In this document: in pieces, positions 40,918-49,749 of the stretch
Numbering within the stretch: the stretch's first letter is position 1
Layout: the number at the start of each line of letters is the position of its first letter
Source: Paraburkholderia fungorum
GTDB taxonomy: Bacteria > Pseudomonadota > Gammaproteobacteria > Burkholderiales > Burkholderiaceae
Assembly: GCF_900099835.1 (NCBI RefSeq)
Contig: NZ_FNKP01000001.1
Span: 1,984,001 to 2,048,000 of the forward strand
Direction of reading: 5' to 3'
DNA length: 64,000 bases
Notes under the pieces: model-generated
What the model saw: the letters and a program-made list of their open reading frames with translations, nothing else
Database searches by the model: none
Told to the model about the DNA's origin: nothing
Position numbers and translations under genes: made by a program

Positions 40918-41991
40918 TTAAACCTCGGTGGGCAAGCCGTACGGCAGCGTGAGGAACCGGAGCGCCGGACCGTCGGCCGCGCCCAGATGCACCGATCCGC
41001 TTTCCAGCGACGCGAGCTTGATCTCGACCAGCAGATCGACCCCGCCGCCTTGCGCAGAGGCCGCGTTGACAATCATTCCGCATGGCTGGCCGGGATCGTC
41101 TGAGTGGAACAGTTCCGTGCCCGCGCGGACTGCGTCCAGTTCGCCGGCCACATTCGCAAGCGACGTGCGGCGCTTGATCGTGCCGCGATACTGGCTGCGC
41201 GCGACCACTTCCTGACCGGGATAGCAGCCCTTGCGGAAGTTCACCGCGCCGAGCACGTCGAAATTGACCATTTGCGGCACGAACTGCTCGACCACCGGCT
41301 GCGTGATACGCGGTTCGCCCGCGCGAATGTCGAGCCAGTCCCACACGGCCGGCGACACGCGCGTGAGCTTTTCATCGAGCGACGCAAGGTGCGCGTCGAC
41401 CTGCGCCTTCGGGCCGATCCACAGATAACGCAGTCGCTCCAACGCGTCGGGCACGCGGATCAGCGAACCGGTCGTGCTGTCGACCTGCACGTGCACGCCG
41501 TCGGGCAACGCGTCGAATACGCCGGACAACGCGCGGCGCACGTCGCCCGCCAGACCCACGACGGCCAGTTCGCCGCTCGCGTCGGTCAGCTTCGCCTTGG
41601 CCCGCAGCACGAACATCGAGAGCCGTTTCTGCACTGCCGCCTGCACGTCTTTCGACACCAGCAGGCGGATCGTGTCGCCGCTGCGCCACGTCAGGAACGA
41701 CGCCAGCAAGCGTCCCTTGGCCGAGCAGTAGCCGGCGAGGCGCGCGGTGGCGGCGTCCAGATGCTGGGTGTCGTTGGTCAACTGGCCGTGCAGGAAGCTC
41801 GCCGCGTCGTCGCCGGTTGCGTCGATCACGCCGAATTGCGTGAGCGGCATGTAAGCGCCGCGCTGGAGCACGGCCTCGAATTCTTCAGCCGACGGCCGCG
41901 GCAGCACGGGCAAGCCAGTAGCTGCTGGGGTTGACGTCGTAGCTGTGGTACCTGATGCAGTGCCTGGAGCGGTAGCGAGCGGTGTGTTCAT
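40918..41991 (-). CDS. ygfZ: tRNA-modifying / folate-binding protein YgfZ
   Basis: A 357-residue protein of the GcvT-like folate-binding family that supports iron-sulfur enzymes, including the tRNA methylthiolase MiaB. The signature KGCYPGQE is present with its conserved cysteine at residue 256. An N-terminal Thr/Ala-rich stretch of about 25 residues (TAPGTASGTTATTSTPAATG) precedes the domain and is probably disordered. It is divergent from mltG, with only 78 bp between the starts. The order ygfZ/mltG-tmk-holB is common in betaproteobacteria. Confidence 0.93.
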   Translation of the reverse strand: MNTPLATAPGTASGTTATTSTPAATGLPVLPRPSAEEFEAVLQRGAYMPLTQFGVIDATGDDAASFLHGQLTNDTQHLDAATARLAGYCSAKGRLLASFLTWRSGDTIRLLVSKDVQAAVQKRLSMFVLRAKAKLTDASGELAVVGLAGDVRRALSGVFDALPDGVHVQVDSTTGSLIRVPDALERLRYLWIGPKAQVDAHLASLDEKLTRVSPAVWDWLDIRAGEPRITQPVVEQFVPQMVNFDVLGAVNFRKGCYPGQEVVARSQYRGTIKRRTSLANVAGELDAVRAGTELFHSDDPGQPCGMIVNAASAQGGGVDLLVEIKLASLESGSVHLGAADGPALRFLTLPYGLPTEV

Positions 41992-42069
41992 GGATTCCGG
42001 GAACAGTCAATTCTGACTTTGGCTAAGGCAAACAGCTATTATATGCAGTCAAACCACCTCCCGTTCCGC

Positions 42070-43080
42070 ATGTCCCTGTTCAAGAAATGTTTCGTCGCCG
42101 GCTCAATTGTCGTTGTGCTGGCCGCAGCCGCAATTGCAGGCGGATATCACTGGGCCACCAGCCCGCTCGACCTGACCCCCGCGCAACTCGACGTCACCGT
42201 CAAACCGCACAGCAGCCTGCGCAGCGTCGCGCAGCAGCTCAATCGGGGCGGCGTGCCCGTCGAGCCGGAGTTGTTCGTCGCCATGACGCGGCTGCTCGGC
42301 CTGCAGACCGATCTGAAATCGGGCAACTACGAGTTCAAGAGCGGCGTCACGCCCTACGAAGTGCTGCAGAAAATCGCGCGCGGCGACGTCAACGAATACG
42401 TTGCGACGATTATCGAAGGCTGGACCTTCAAGCACATGCGTGCCGAGCTGGACGCCAATCCGGCGCTCAAACACGACACGCTCGGCATGAGCGACGCCGA
42501 TCTGATGACCGCGATCGGCGCGCCGGAAGCGTCGATCGGCAACGGCGAAGGGCTGTTTTTCCCCGACACGTATCTGTTCGACAAGAACACCAGCGACCTC
42601 GACGTCTACCGTCGCGCGTACCGGCTGATGCGGCTGCGGCTCGACGAAGCATGGGTCGCACGCGCGCCGGACCTGCCGTACAAGACGCCGTACGACGCGC
42701 TGACCATGGCGTCGATCATCGAAAAGGAAACCGGCAAGAAGTCCGACCGGCCGATGGTGGCGGCGGTGTTCGCGAACCGTCTGCGCACGGGTATGCCGCT
42801 GCAGACCGATCCGACGGTGATCTACGGAATGGGTGAGAGCTATGCCGGTCACATCAGAAAGAAAGACCTGCAAACCGACACTCCCTACAATACCTACACC
42901 CGCATGGGCCTGCCGCCCACGCCGATTTCGCTGCCCGGTGTCGCGTCGCTGCAGGCGGCGATGAACCCGGCGCAGAGCACCGCGCTGTACTTTGTGTCGC
43001 GCGGCGACGGAAGCAGCATCTTTTCTGACACCCTCGGCGATCACAACAAGGCCGTGGACAAATACATTCGAGGGCAATGA
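42070..43080 (+). CDS. mltG: Endolytic murein transglycosylase MltG
   Basis: A 336-residue inner-membrane lytic transglycosylase that cuts nascent glycan strands and sets their length. One N-terminal transmembrane helix lies at about residues 8-25. A LysM-like region follows ([21 protein letters not shown]), then the YceG catalytic domain with Glu218 in SIIEKETG, the same number as in E. coli Mlt[21 protein letters not shown] and [17 protein letters not shown] are typical. I start at 42070 (MSLFKKCF). Its stop overlaps the tmk start (ATGA), showing translational coupling. Confidence 0.96.
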   Translation: MSLFKKCFVAGSIVVVLAAAAIAGGYHWATSPLDLTPAQLDVTVKPHSSLRSVAQQLNRGGVPVEPELFVAMTRLLGLQTDLKSGNYEFKSGVTPYEVLQKIARGDVNEYVATIIEGWTFKHMRAELDANPALKHDTLGMSDADLMTAIGAPEASIGNGEGLFFPDTYLFDKNTSDLDVYRRAYRLMRLRLDEAWVARAPDLPYKTPYDALTMASIIEKETGKKSDRPMVAAVFANRLRTGMPLQTDPTVIYGMGESYAGHIRKKDLQTDTPYNTYTRMGLPPTPISLPGVASLQAAMNPAQSTALYFVSRGDGSSIFSDTLGDHNKAVDKYIRGQ

Positions 43081-43700
43081 TGGCGCGCGGCAAATTCATT
43101 ACGTTTGAGGGCATCGACGGAGCCGGCAAGACGACCCATCTCGGCTGGTTTCGCGAACGGCTCGAACAGAAGGTCGCGAGCACCGGCCGTTCGGTGGTCA
43201 TGACGCGCGAACCGGGCGGCACGCCGCTCGGCGAACAGATCCGCGAGATCGTGCTGCATCAGAAAATGGACCTCGAAACCGAGGCGCTGCTGATGTTCGC
43301 ACTGCGCCGCCAGCATCTGGCCGAGGTGATCGAACCGGCGCTCGCGCGCGGCGACTGGGTGCTGTCCGACCGTTTCACCGACGCGACGTTCGCCTATCAG
43401 GGCGGCGGGCGCGGCCTGCCGCGCGACAAGCTGGAAGCGCTGGAGCGCTGGGTGCAGGGCGGTTTTCAGCCGGATCTGACGGTGCTGTTCGATCTGCCGC
43501 CCGAAGTCGCCAACGAACGGCGCAGTGCGGCGCGCGATCCGGACCGGTTCGAGAGCGAATCGACGGCTTTTTTCGACCGGACTCGCGCCGAATACATGCG
43601 CCGCGCAGAAGAGGCGCCTTACCGATTCGCTATCATCGACTCTTCGCAGAGCATCGCCAGAATTCAGAAGCAGCTTGAGGAGTTGGTCGCAGGTCTTTGA
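43077..43700 (+). CDS. tmk: Thymidylate kinase
   Basis: Phosphorylates dTMP to dTDP for DNA synthesis. The protein has 207 residues. The P-loop GIDGAGKTT is at 12-20, the DR(Y/F) motif appears as [18 protein letters not shown], and the lid region contains [14 protein letters not shown]. The gene can start at 43077 or at the next codon, 43080, since two ATG codons are adjacent; the first overlaps the mltG stop. holB follows 95 bp downstream after an AT-rich gap. Confidence 0.97.
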   Translation: MMARGKFITFEGIDGAGKTTHLGWFRERLEQKVASTGRSVVMTREPGGTPLGEQIREIVLHQKMDLETEALLMFALRRQHLAEVIEPALARGDWVLSDRFTDATFAYQGGGRGLPRDKLEALERWVQGGFQPDLTVLFDLPPEVANERRSAARDPDRFESESTAFFDRTRAEYMRRAEEAPYRFAIIDSSQSIARIQKQLEELVAGL

Positions 43701-43795
43701 TTTTAAATAAATATAACTGTGATTTATAACTCTGCCATCAAGCTCGTATAGAACTTTAGATAACGGCATCAACTGATTGATTTCAAAGAGAAACG

Positions 43796-44824
43796 ATGAT
43801 TTATCCGTGGCAAGCCGATGACTGGAACCGCCTGCAGCAGCTGCGCGGCCACTGGCCGCATGCGTTGCTGCTGCATGGACAGGCGGGCATCGGCAAGCTG
43901 CGCTTTGCGCAGCATCTGGCGCAAGGCCTGCTGTGCGAAGCGCAGCAGGCTAACGGCGAGCCGTGCGGGAAATGTGTGGCGTGCAACTGGTTCACGCAGG
44001 GCAACCATCCTGATTACCGGATCATCGTGCCCGAGGCGCTGGCCGCCGAAGCGGGCCTGAACGCGACTGCACCGGACGAAAAAGCCGACGCCGACGAGAG
44101 CAAGAAAACCCGCACGCCGAGCAAGGAAATCAAGATCGAGCAGATTCGCGGCCTGCTCGATTTTGTCGGCGTGGGTTCGCATCGCGGCGGCGCTCGCGTC
44201 GTCGTGTTGTATCCGGCCGAAGGGCTGAATATCGCGGCAGCCAACGCGTTGCTGAAGACGCTCGAAGAGCCGCCTGCGGGTGTCGTGTTCCTGATGGTGT
44301 CGGCGCGGATCGACCGTTTGCTGCCCACTATCATCAGCCGCTGTCGCCAGTGGCCGATGACCGTGCCCGCGCCGGATGTGGCGACGAAATGGCTGGCCGC
44401 GCAAGGCGTCGCCGACGCGCCCGCGCTGCTCGCCGAGGCCGGTGGCGCGCCGCTCACGGCACTCGCACTTGCCAGTGACGAAAACCGCGCGCTGCGCGAC
44501 TGGACGCTCAAACAACTGGCCGCCGGTCCCGATTGCGACGCGTTCGCATGCGGTGAAGCGCTGCAAAAGCTGCCCGTGCCGCTGGTGCTGGGCTGGCTGC
44601 AACGCTGGATGTACGATTTGCTGGCGCAAAGCACGGCAGGCGCACCGCGCTATTTTCCGCAGGCTGCCGGCGCGTTGACGCGCTGCGCATCGCAGGCCGA
44701 CGCCGGCGCATTTGCGCGCTTCATCCGCACCGTGACGCGTCAGCGCGCGGTCGAGAACCATCCGCTAAATGCGCGGCTGGTGTTCGAGGAACTGTTTATC
44801 GGCTACCGCGAGTTGTTCGCATAA
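43796..44824 (+). CDS. holB: DNA polymerase III subunit delta'
   Basis: Clamp-loader subunit, 342 residues. The degenerate ATP-binding motif GQAGIGK is at 28-34, followed by Leu rather than Ser/Thr, as expected for a subunit that does not hydrolyse ATP. A cysteine cluster (Cys47, Cys57, Cys60, Cys63) forms the zinc module. KIEQIRGLLDFV, NALLKTLEEPP and ISRCRQW are conserved. The insert DEKADADESKKTRTPSKE near residue 95 is hydrophilic and variable. The gap from tmk is AT-rich for this genome, so an internal promoter is possible. Confidence 0.95.
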   Translation: MIYPWQADDWNRLQQLRGHWPHALLLHGQAGIGKLRFAQHLAQGLLCEAQQANGEPCGKCVACNWFTQGNHPDYRIIVPEALAAEAGLNATAPDEKADADESKKTRTPSKEIKIEQIRGLLDFVGVGSHRGGARVVVLYPAEGLNIAAANALLKTLEEPPAGVVFLMVSARIDRLLPTIISRCRQWPMTVPAPDVATKWLAAQGVADAPALLAEAGGAPLTALALASDENRALRDWTLKQLAAGPDCDAFACGEALQKLPVPLVLGWLQRWMYDLLAQSTAGAPRYFPQAAGALTRCASQADAGAFARFIRTVTRQRAVENHPLNARLVFEELFIGYRELFA

Positions 44825-44946
44825 AGCCGTTACACGGAATCCGCCTGGCATCGCGCACACTGGCCGTGGCGCGACAGCCGGCCGGCTTCGCGTCCCGTTA
44901 AGTTGTCACTGTCTTTCATCACAATCAAACCAATTCGAACAGCACC

Positions 44947-45498
44947 ATGAGCCTTTCCTACCGCGATGCCACGCTCGACGATCTGCCCACCATCGTCGCT
45001 ATTTACAACTCGACCGTGCCGTCGCGGCAAGTGACCGCCGACCTCGAACCGGTCAGCGTCGAAAGCCGGCTGGCGTGGTTTCACGCGCATGGTCCGCAGA
45101 AGCGTCCGTTGTGGGTAGTGGAAGATTCCGAGCAGCCGGGCCGGGTGATCGCGTGGTTGAGCTTTTCGGATTTCTACGGCCGTCCGGCCTATCTGCGCAC
45201 CGCCGAAGTCAGCATTTATCTCGACGAAAGCGCGCGCGGCAAAGGCCTCGGCAAGCAATTGCTGGCGGCGTCGCTCGCGGCGGCACCGGCGCTCGGCATC
45301 GACACCGTGCTGGGTTTTATTTTTGGTCACAACGACGCGAGCCTGCGGCTGTTCCGCGGCTTCGGTTTTGACACGTGGGGCTCGCTGCCGCGCGTGGCCG
45401 TGCTGGACGGCGTGGAGCGCGACCTCGTGATTCTCGGCAAGCGCCTCGATACGAAGCACGCCGACCCCGCCGCGCCTGTGAACCAGGCCACCGCCTGA
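44947..45498 (+). CDS. GNAT-family N-acetyltransferase, phosphinothricin-acetyltransferase-like
   Basis: A 183-residue GNAT enzyme. The acetyl-CoA pyrophosphate loop is RGKGLGKQ at residues 97-104. The N-terminal YRDATLDDLPTIVAIYNSTV and the later IFGHNDASLRLFRGFGFDTWG match the PAT/Bar subgroup, whose natural substrates are often methionine derivatives or small amino acids. It is inserted between holB and tatD, which are usually adjacent or separated by a PilZ gene in other bacteria. Same direction as both. Substrate unknown. Confidence 0.9.
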   Translation: MSLSYRDATLDDLPTIVAIYNSTVPSRQVTADLEPVSVESRLAWFHAHGPQKRPLWVVEDSEQPGRVIAWLSFSDFYGRPAYLRTAEVSIYLDESARGKGLGKQLLAASLAAAPALGIDTVLGFIFGHNDASLRLFRGFGFDTWGSLPRVAVLDGVERDLVILGKRLDTKHADPAAPVNQATA

Positions 45499-45532
45499 GC
45501 CACCTCCGGCCAATTTTTTGCAGGACATCACC

Positions 45533-46324
45533 ATGTTTGTCGATTCGCACTGTCACATCAACTTCGAAGGACTCGCCGACCGCCTGCCGCAAGTGCTGGA
45601 AAACATGCGCAGTCATTCGGTCACGCATGCGCTGTGCGTGTCCGTCGATCTGGAGACGCTGCCGTCCGTGCTGGAGATCGCCAGCCAGCACGAGAACGTG
45701 TACGCATCGGTGGGTGTGCATCCCGATCACGAGGACATGCGTGAGCCGAGCCTCGCCGAGCTGATCGAACTGGCTGAACATCCGAAGGTGGTCGCGATCG
45801 GCGAGACCGGGCTCGATTACTACCGTCTGGAAGGCCGCTCCATTGCCGATATGGAGTGGCAGCGCGAGCGGTTCCGCACGCATATCCGCGCCGCGCACGC
45901 GACGAAAAAGCCGCTGATCATCCACACGCGCTCGTCGTCGGAAGACACGCTGCGAATCATGGCCGAGGAGCGCGCGAGCGAGCCGGGCGGCGTGATGCAT
46001 TGCTTTACCGAGCCGTGGGACGTCGCCGAACAGGCGCTGGCGCAGAATTTTTACATTTCGCTGTCAGGCATCGTCACGTTCAAGAGCGCGACCGACGTGC
46101 AGGACGTCGCGCGCCGCGTGCCGCTCGACCGTCTGCTGATCGAAACCGACTCGCCGTACCTCGCGCCGGTGCCGTATCGCGGCAAGCCTAATGAACCTGC
46201 GTACGTAAGTTATGTCGGACGCTTCATCGCTCAACAACGCGAGATGCCGGACGAGGCGCTGGCCGCTGCGACCACGCAGAACTTTTTCCGGCTTTTCAAC
46301 ATCCCTTCGCCGAACGTTGCCTGA
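45533..46324 (+). CDS. TatD-family metal-dependent DNase
   Basis: A 263-residue TIM-barrel hydrolase. Metal-binding residues are visible in DSHCHIN (His6 and His8), the first strand, in GETGLDYYR, in IHTRSSSEDT and in GVMHCFTE, and the final aspartate is in LIETDSPYLAP. Bacterial members have 3'-5' DNase activity and some deaminate D-aminoacyl tRNAs. I start at 45533 (MFVDSHCH). It belongs to the mltG-tmk-holB run. The ankyrin gene follows 61 bp downstream. Confidence 0.94.
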   Translation: MFVDSHCHINFEGLADRLPQVLENMRSHSVTHALCVSVDLETLPSVLEIASQHENVYASVGVHPDHEDMREPSLAELIELAEHPKVVAIGETGLDYYRLEGRSIADMEWQRERFRTHIRAAHATKKPLIIHTRSSSEDTLRIMAEERASEPGGVMHCFTEPWDVAEQALAQNFYISLSGIVTFKSATDVQDVARRVPLDRLLIETDSPYLAPVPYRGKPNEPAYVSYVGRFIAQQREMPDEALAAATTQNFFRLFNIPSPNVA

Positions 46325-46385
46325 TAGGTTGGCAACGCAATACCGAGCAATATCAAAAGGATAGGGAAGTTTCCTAAAGCAAAAC

Positions 46386-47138
46386 ATGAAAACTATTTCG
46401 ATGTCGACTGTCAGAGTTAATCCGATGTTTGCAGTAAGCGATGTGGCCACTGCAACGCTGGCTTCAATCAGGCGCCGCATGTCGCGTGGCGTTTTTGCCA
46501 CCACGTTCGCCTGCGCGGCGTTGGCCTCGCTGGTCGCTTCGCCGGCGCACGCCGCGCCGATCGACTCGCTGATCAAGTCGGTCAAGTTCGACGACGTCGA
46601 CGGCGTCAACAAGCTGCTCGCCAAGGGCATGGACCCGAATAGCGTCGACAACCAGGGCATTCCGCTGCTGGTCATCGCCGCGCGCGAAAAGTCCGACAAG
46701 GTCGGCGCGGCGCTGGTCGCCAATCCGAAGACCAACATCGAGATTGAGGATAAGGCTGGCGAGAACGCGATGATGATGGCCGCGCTGGGCGGCGATCTCG
46801 ACTTCGTCAATCTGCTGATCGCGAAAGACGCCGAAGTGAACAAGAAGGGCTGGGCGCCGCTGCACTACGCGGCTGCGAACGGTCACGACGACATCGTCAA
46901 GGTGCTGCTCGACCATTCGGCCTACGTCGACGCCGGGTCGCCGAACGGCACCACGCCGCTGATGATGGCCGCGCGCGGCGGTCACGTGTCGACGGTGAAG
47001 CTGCTGCTCGACCACGGGGCGGACCTGACGGTGAAGAACCAGATCGGCTTGACCGCGCTCGATTTCGCGAAGACCTATAAGGAACCGGACGTCATCGAAG
47101 GCCTGACTGCACGGATGCAGCAGATGCAGCAGAAGTGA
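46386..47138 (+). CDS. Exported ankyrin-repeat protein
   Basis: A protein with about four to five ankyrin repeats: DDVDGVNKLLAKGMDPNSVDNQGI, KAGENAMMMAALGGDLDFVNLLI, KGWAPLHYAAANGHDDIVKVLL, NGTTPLMMAARGGHVSTVKLLL and QIGLTALDFAKTYKEPDVIEGL. A signal peptide (RGVFATTFACAALASLVASPAHA) precedes the repeats, so the product is probably periplasmic. The annotated start at 46386 puts 31 extra residues before it; a start at 46479 (MSRGVF) gives a standard signal peptide and a 219-residue protein, and I prefer that biologically. Neither start has a strong ribosome-binding site. Partner unknown. Confidence 0.85.
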   Translation: MKTISMSTVRVNPMFAVSDVATATLASIRRRMSRGVFATTFACAALASLVASPAHAAPIDSLIKSVKFDDVDGVNKLLAKGMDPNSVDNQGIPLLVIAAREKSDKVGAALVANPKTNIEIEDKAGENAMMMAALGGDLDFVNLLIAKDAEVNKKGWAPLHYAAANGHDDIVKVLLDHSAYVDAGSPNGTTPLMMAARGGHVSTVKLLLDHGADLTVKNQIGLTALDFAKTYKEPDVIEGLTARMQQMQQK

Positions 47139-47361
47139 CGTCAAGCGGACGTAAGGTGGCGAGCCGGCCATTCAGTCTGCTGATTGACTGGCAGACGCGC
47201 GGCTCACCCCCGGTTCACCACCGATTTGCCTGAAGATACGCGGTTGCCAGCCTGCTGCGACCCCGTAAAACAGTGCAAAATGACGACTTTGGCGCGCCGC
47301 ACGGCGCGCCCTCTGGATGCGGCGAAAGACCGCCTGATAAACGACCCTGGAAAGGAACACC

Positions 47362-47718
47362 ATGCTGCGGGCTTTGATTTTCGCCAGCGCGCTCGCCGTA
47401 CCGCTATCGGCAGCCGCGTTTACGGGGGGCGACCTCAACAAGCTATGCACGAAGACGGACATAGCATCGCGTAGCGCATGCGCGGCTTATATCGAAGGCG
47501 CCGCCGACGGTATCTTCAACACGATCGACGCGATTGGCGGCACCACCGGTCCGCGTGTCGGCCAGTATTTCTGTCTGCCGCCCGACGCTCGCTCGGCCCA
47601 ATTGACCGACGCCGTGCGCAAATACATCGCTGAAAATCCGAATGTTTCCGGCTACAACGCCAGCACGGCCATTTCGCTGGGGCTTGGCAAGGCATTTCCT
47701 TGCCGGAACGGAAGCTGA
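47362..47718 (+). CDS. Rap1a/Tai-like secreted protein
   Basis: A 118-residue protein with a signal peptide (MLRALIFASALAVPLSAAAF) and four cysteines (29, 40, 71, 114), likely forming two disulfides in the periplasm. The pattern GGDLNKLC ... ACAAYIEGAADG ... YFCLPPDARSAQLTDAVRKYI ... AFPC matches the Rap1a/Tai family, whose best-known members neutralise T6SS amidase effectors. No effector or secretion gene is in the window, so an immunity role is not implied by context. A good ribosome-binding site (AAAGGAA) precedes the ATG. Confidence 0.82.
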   Translation: MLRALIFASALAVPLSAAAFTGGDLNKLCTKTDIASRSACAAYIEGAADGIFNTIDAIGGTTGPRVGQYFCLPPDARSAQLTDAVRKYIAENPNVSGYNASTAISLGLGKAFPCRNGS

Positions 47719-48104
47719 ATTGTAGTGATCTGAAGGGCGGGTGCAGGCGCCGAAGGCCGCAGCTTTCGTCCTGTCCTGAGTTCGAGCTGAAAGCCGGGAT
47801 TCCGAATGGGCGCGCGCTTCCAGACAACCCGGCCCTCCGGGGCGCCGGGCGCGAGCCGCCGGGACACCTTTTTCACTGTGCGTGGATGAACACCTAAGAT
47901 GTCGATAACGGTGTCATCGATTTGCCACGCATTTACTGCCGAACCGCCACGTCAGCACGGCCGAAGCCGTGATGTGCCGATGTCGTGATTTCCCCGATTC
48001 GACCTGCGTAGGCACTACTGCCGCCGCACCACACGCAACGCCGCCCCCGCGCTTCACGCGCAGCGGTCCTGTCTACCCGTCAAGCCAGGAGGATCACGCC
48101 CGTT
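47719..48104. other. 386-bp intergenic region before the MscS gene
   Basis: This holds a GC-rich stem (CCCGGC ... GCCGGG near 47828-47850) that may end transcription of the Rap1a-like gene, and presumably the promoter of the MscS-type gene. Short frames here lack family resemblance. No RNA gene was recognised. Confidence 0.4.
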
Positions 48105-49331
48105 ATGTTTACTTCCGACGACATCAGCCGCCTCGCCGATTCGCCTCTGCATACGTGGCTCGGCACGTTGATCGTCTCGATCATCTGCGCATCCCTCGCC
48201 GTGGCCGTTCACCGCTTCGGCTCGCGCATCGTGATGCGCCTCGCGAAGCCTCATCCGCTGCCCAGCGTCATCCTGCGTTATATCAACAAGCCTTCGCTGT
48301 TCGTCCTCGTGATCGTGGTGCTGGAAGGCATCTGGGCTGAAGCGCCCGACACGCTCAATTACATCGTGCCGCTGCGCGACGTCACCGCGATCGCGTTGAT
48401 TGCCGCGCTCACGTGGCTGTCGGTGCGCTCGGCGGCGGCGATCGGCGAGGCGATCATCCGCGCCCATCCGCTCGATACCGCAGACAACCTGCACGCCCGC
48501 CGCATCCATACGCAGGCGCGCGTGCTGGCGCGCTCGGTGATGATCGTCATCGTGATCGTCGGGGTCGGCGGTGCACTGATGACTTTTCCGAACGTGCGGC
48601 AGATCGGCGCGAGCCTGCTGGCGTCGGCGGGGGTGGCCGGTCTGGTCGCCGGTATCGCGGCGCGGCCGGTGCTCGGCAATCTGATCGCGGGCTTGCAGAT
48701 CGCGCTGTCGCAGCCGATCCGGCTCGACGACGTCGTCGTGATTTCAGGCGAGTGGGGGCGCATCGAGGAGATCACCGGGACCTACGTGTCGGTGCGGCTG
48801 TGGGACCAGCGTCGGCTGATCGTGCCGTTGCAATGGTTCATCGAAAACCCGTTCGCCAACTGGACCCGCAGCAGCTCGCAGATCATCGGCACGGTGTTTC
48901 TGTTCGTCGATTACCGGATGCCGCTCGCGCCGCTGCGCGAAGAACTGGCGCGGATCGTCGAGGGCGCGCCGGAGTGGGATCGTCGCGTGCAGGTGTTGCA
49001 GGTGACGGACGGCACCGAGCGCGCGATGCAGTTGCGCGCGCTGGTCAGCTCACTCGATTCGGGGCTGAACTGGGATTTGCGCTGCCGGGTCCGCGAAGGG
49101 CTGCTGGACTTCATTCAGCGGAACTATCCGCAGTATCTGCCGAGGGCGCGCGCCGAAGTGTCGGCGGAACTGGATGTGGGTCAGGCCCAGCCGCCGGTCG
49201 ACTGGGTTCCGCGCAGTGCACAGTCGCCAGCGGGAAGTACCGCCGCGAATACCGAGGCGGATCCGGTGGCGAGCCGGATCGGCCGGCATGGTGTTAGCGA
49301 CGTCGCGGAGAAGGCGAGGGAAAAGGCTTAG
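48105..49331 (+). CDS. MscS-family mechanosensitive channel
   Basis: A 408-residue inner-membrane protein. Several hydrophobic helices (WLGTLIVSIICASLAVAV, SLFVLVIVVLEGIW, DVTAIALIAALTWLSV, VMIVIVIVGVGGALMTF) are followed by the Gly/Ala-rich pore helix (ASLLASAGVAGLVAGIAARPVLGNLIAG, read in two parts). The MscS beta-domain comes next, with QPIRLDDVVVISGEWGRIEEI and VPLQWFIENPFANWTR. It would release solutes on hypo-osmotic shock or act in signalling. The next gene makes the compatible-solute precursor trehalose-6-phosphate, so an osmotic-stress theme is plausible but inferred. Confidence 0.93.
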   Translation: MFTSDDISRLADSPLHTWLGTLIVSIICASLAVAVHRFGSRIVMRLAKPHPLPSVILRYINKPSLFVLVIVVLEGIWAEAPDTLNYIVPLRDVTAIALIAALTWLSVRSAAAIGEAIIRAHPLDTADNLHARRIHTQARVLARSVMIVIVIVGVGGALMTFPNVRQIGASLLASAGVAGLVAGIAARPVLGNLIAGLQIALSQPIRLDDVVVISGEWGRIEEITGTYVSVRLWDQRRLIVPLQWFIENPFANWTRSSSQIIGTVFLFVDYRMPLAPLREELARIVEGAPEWDRRVQVLQVTDGTERAMQLRALVSSLDSGLNWDLRCRVREGLLDFIQRNYPQYLPRARAEVSAELDVGQAQPPVDWVPRSAQSPAGSTAANTEADPVASRIGRHGVSDVAEKAREKA

Positions 49332-49749
49332 GTTACGCCGGGGCATAATCGTACGAATGTGTCGGCGTGATCGATTTTGTGAGCGGATGTAGTGCTTTAA
49401 GCGTTTGGGCGGCCTGCATGCAGATTTCGCAGCGAAGCGCACTGAAACTTGCGCCTGGGGCTGACAGGAATGCGCCCTCATCCGCAATGTGCGCATGACA
49501 AAAAAGCCTGCATTTTCATGGGCTAATTGCTCGGCAGACTCCCGGACGGCGAAGCCCGATAAGCCGTCGCATAGAACCGATCCCGCCTTCGCGCGGTCGA
49601 AACGTCCACTCACTCACGAATCCGGCGCGGCCTTGCGTGCTTCACCAGGCTTCGGGCGGTCGCGGTATCGCAACGTCATTGCGTCAGCGACACGCACCGG
49701 GTCCTGGCGCATCCGGCACGCGTCGTGCGAACCAAGGAGGACATGCAAG
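49332..49749. other. 418-bp intergenic region upstream of otsA
   Basis: This presumably holds the otsA promoter. A small hairpin (GACGGC ... GCCGTC, near 49550-49570) is the only structure noticed. A longer in-frame otsA start at 49489 lies inside this region but gives sequence foreign to the family, so I leave it non-coding. No RNA gene was recognised. Confidence 0.4.
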
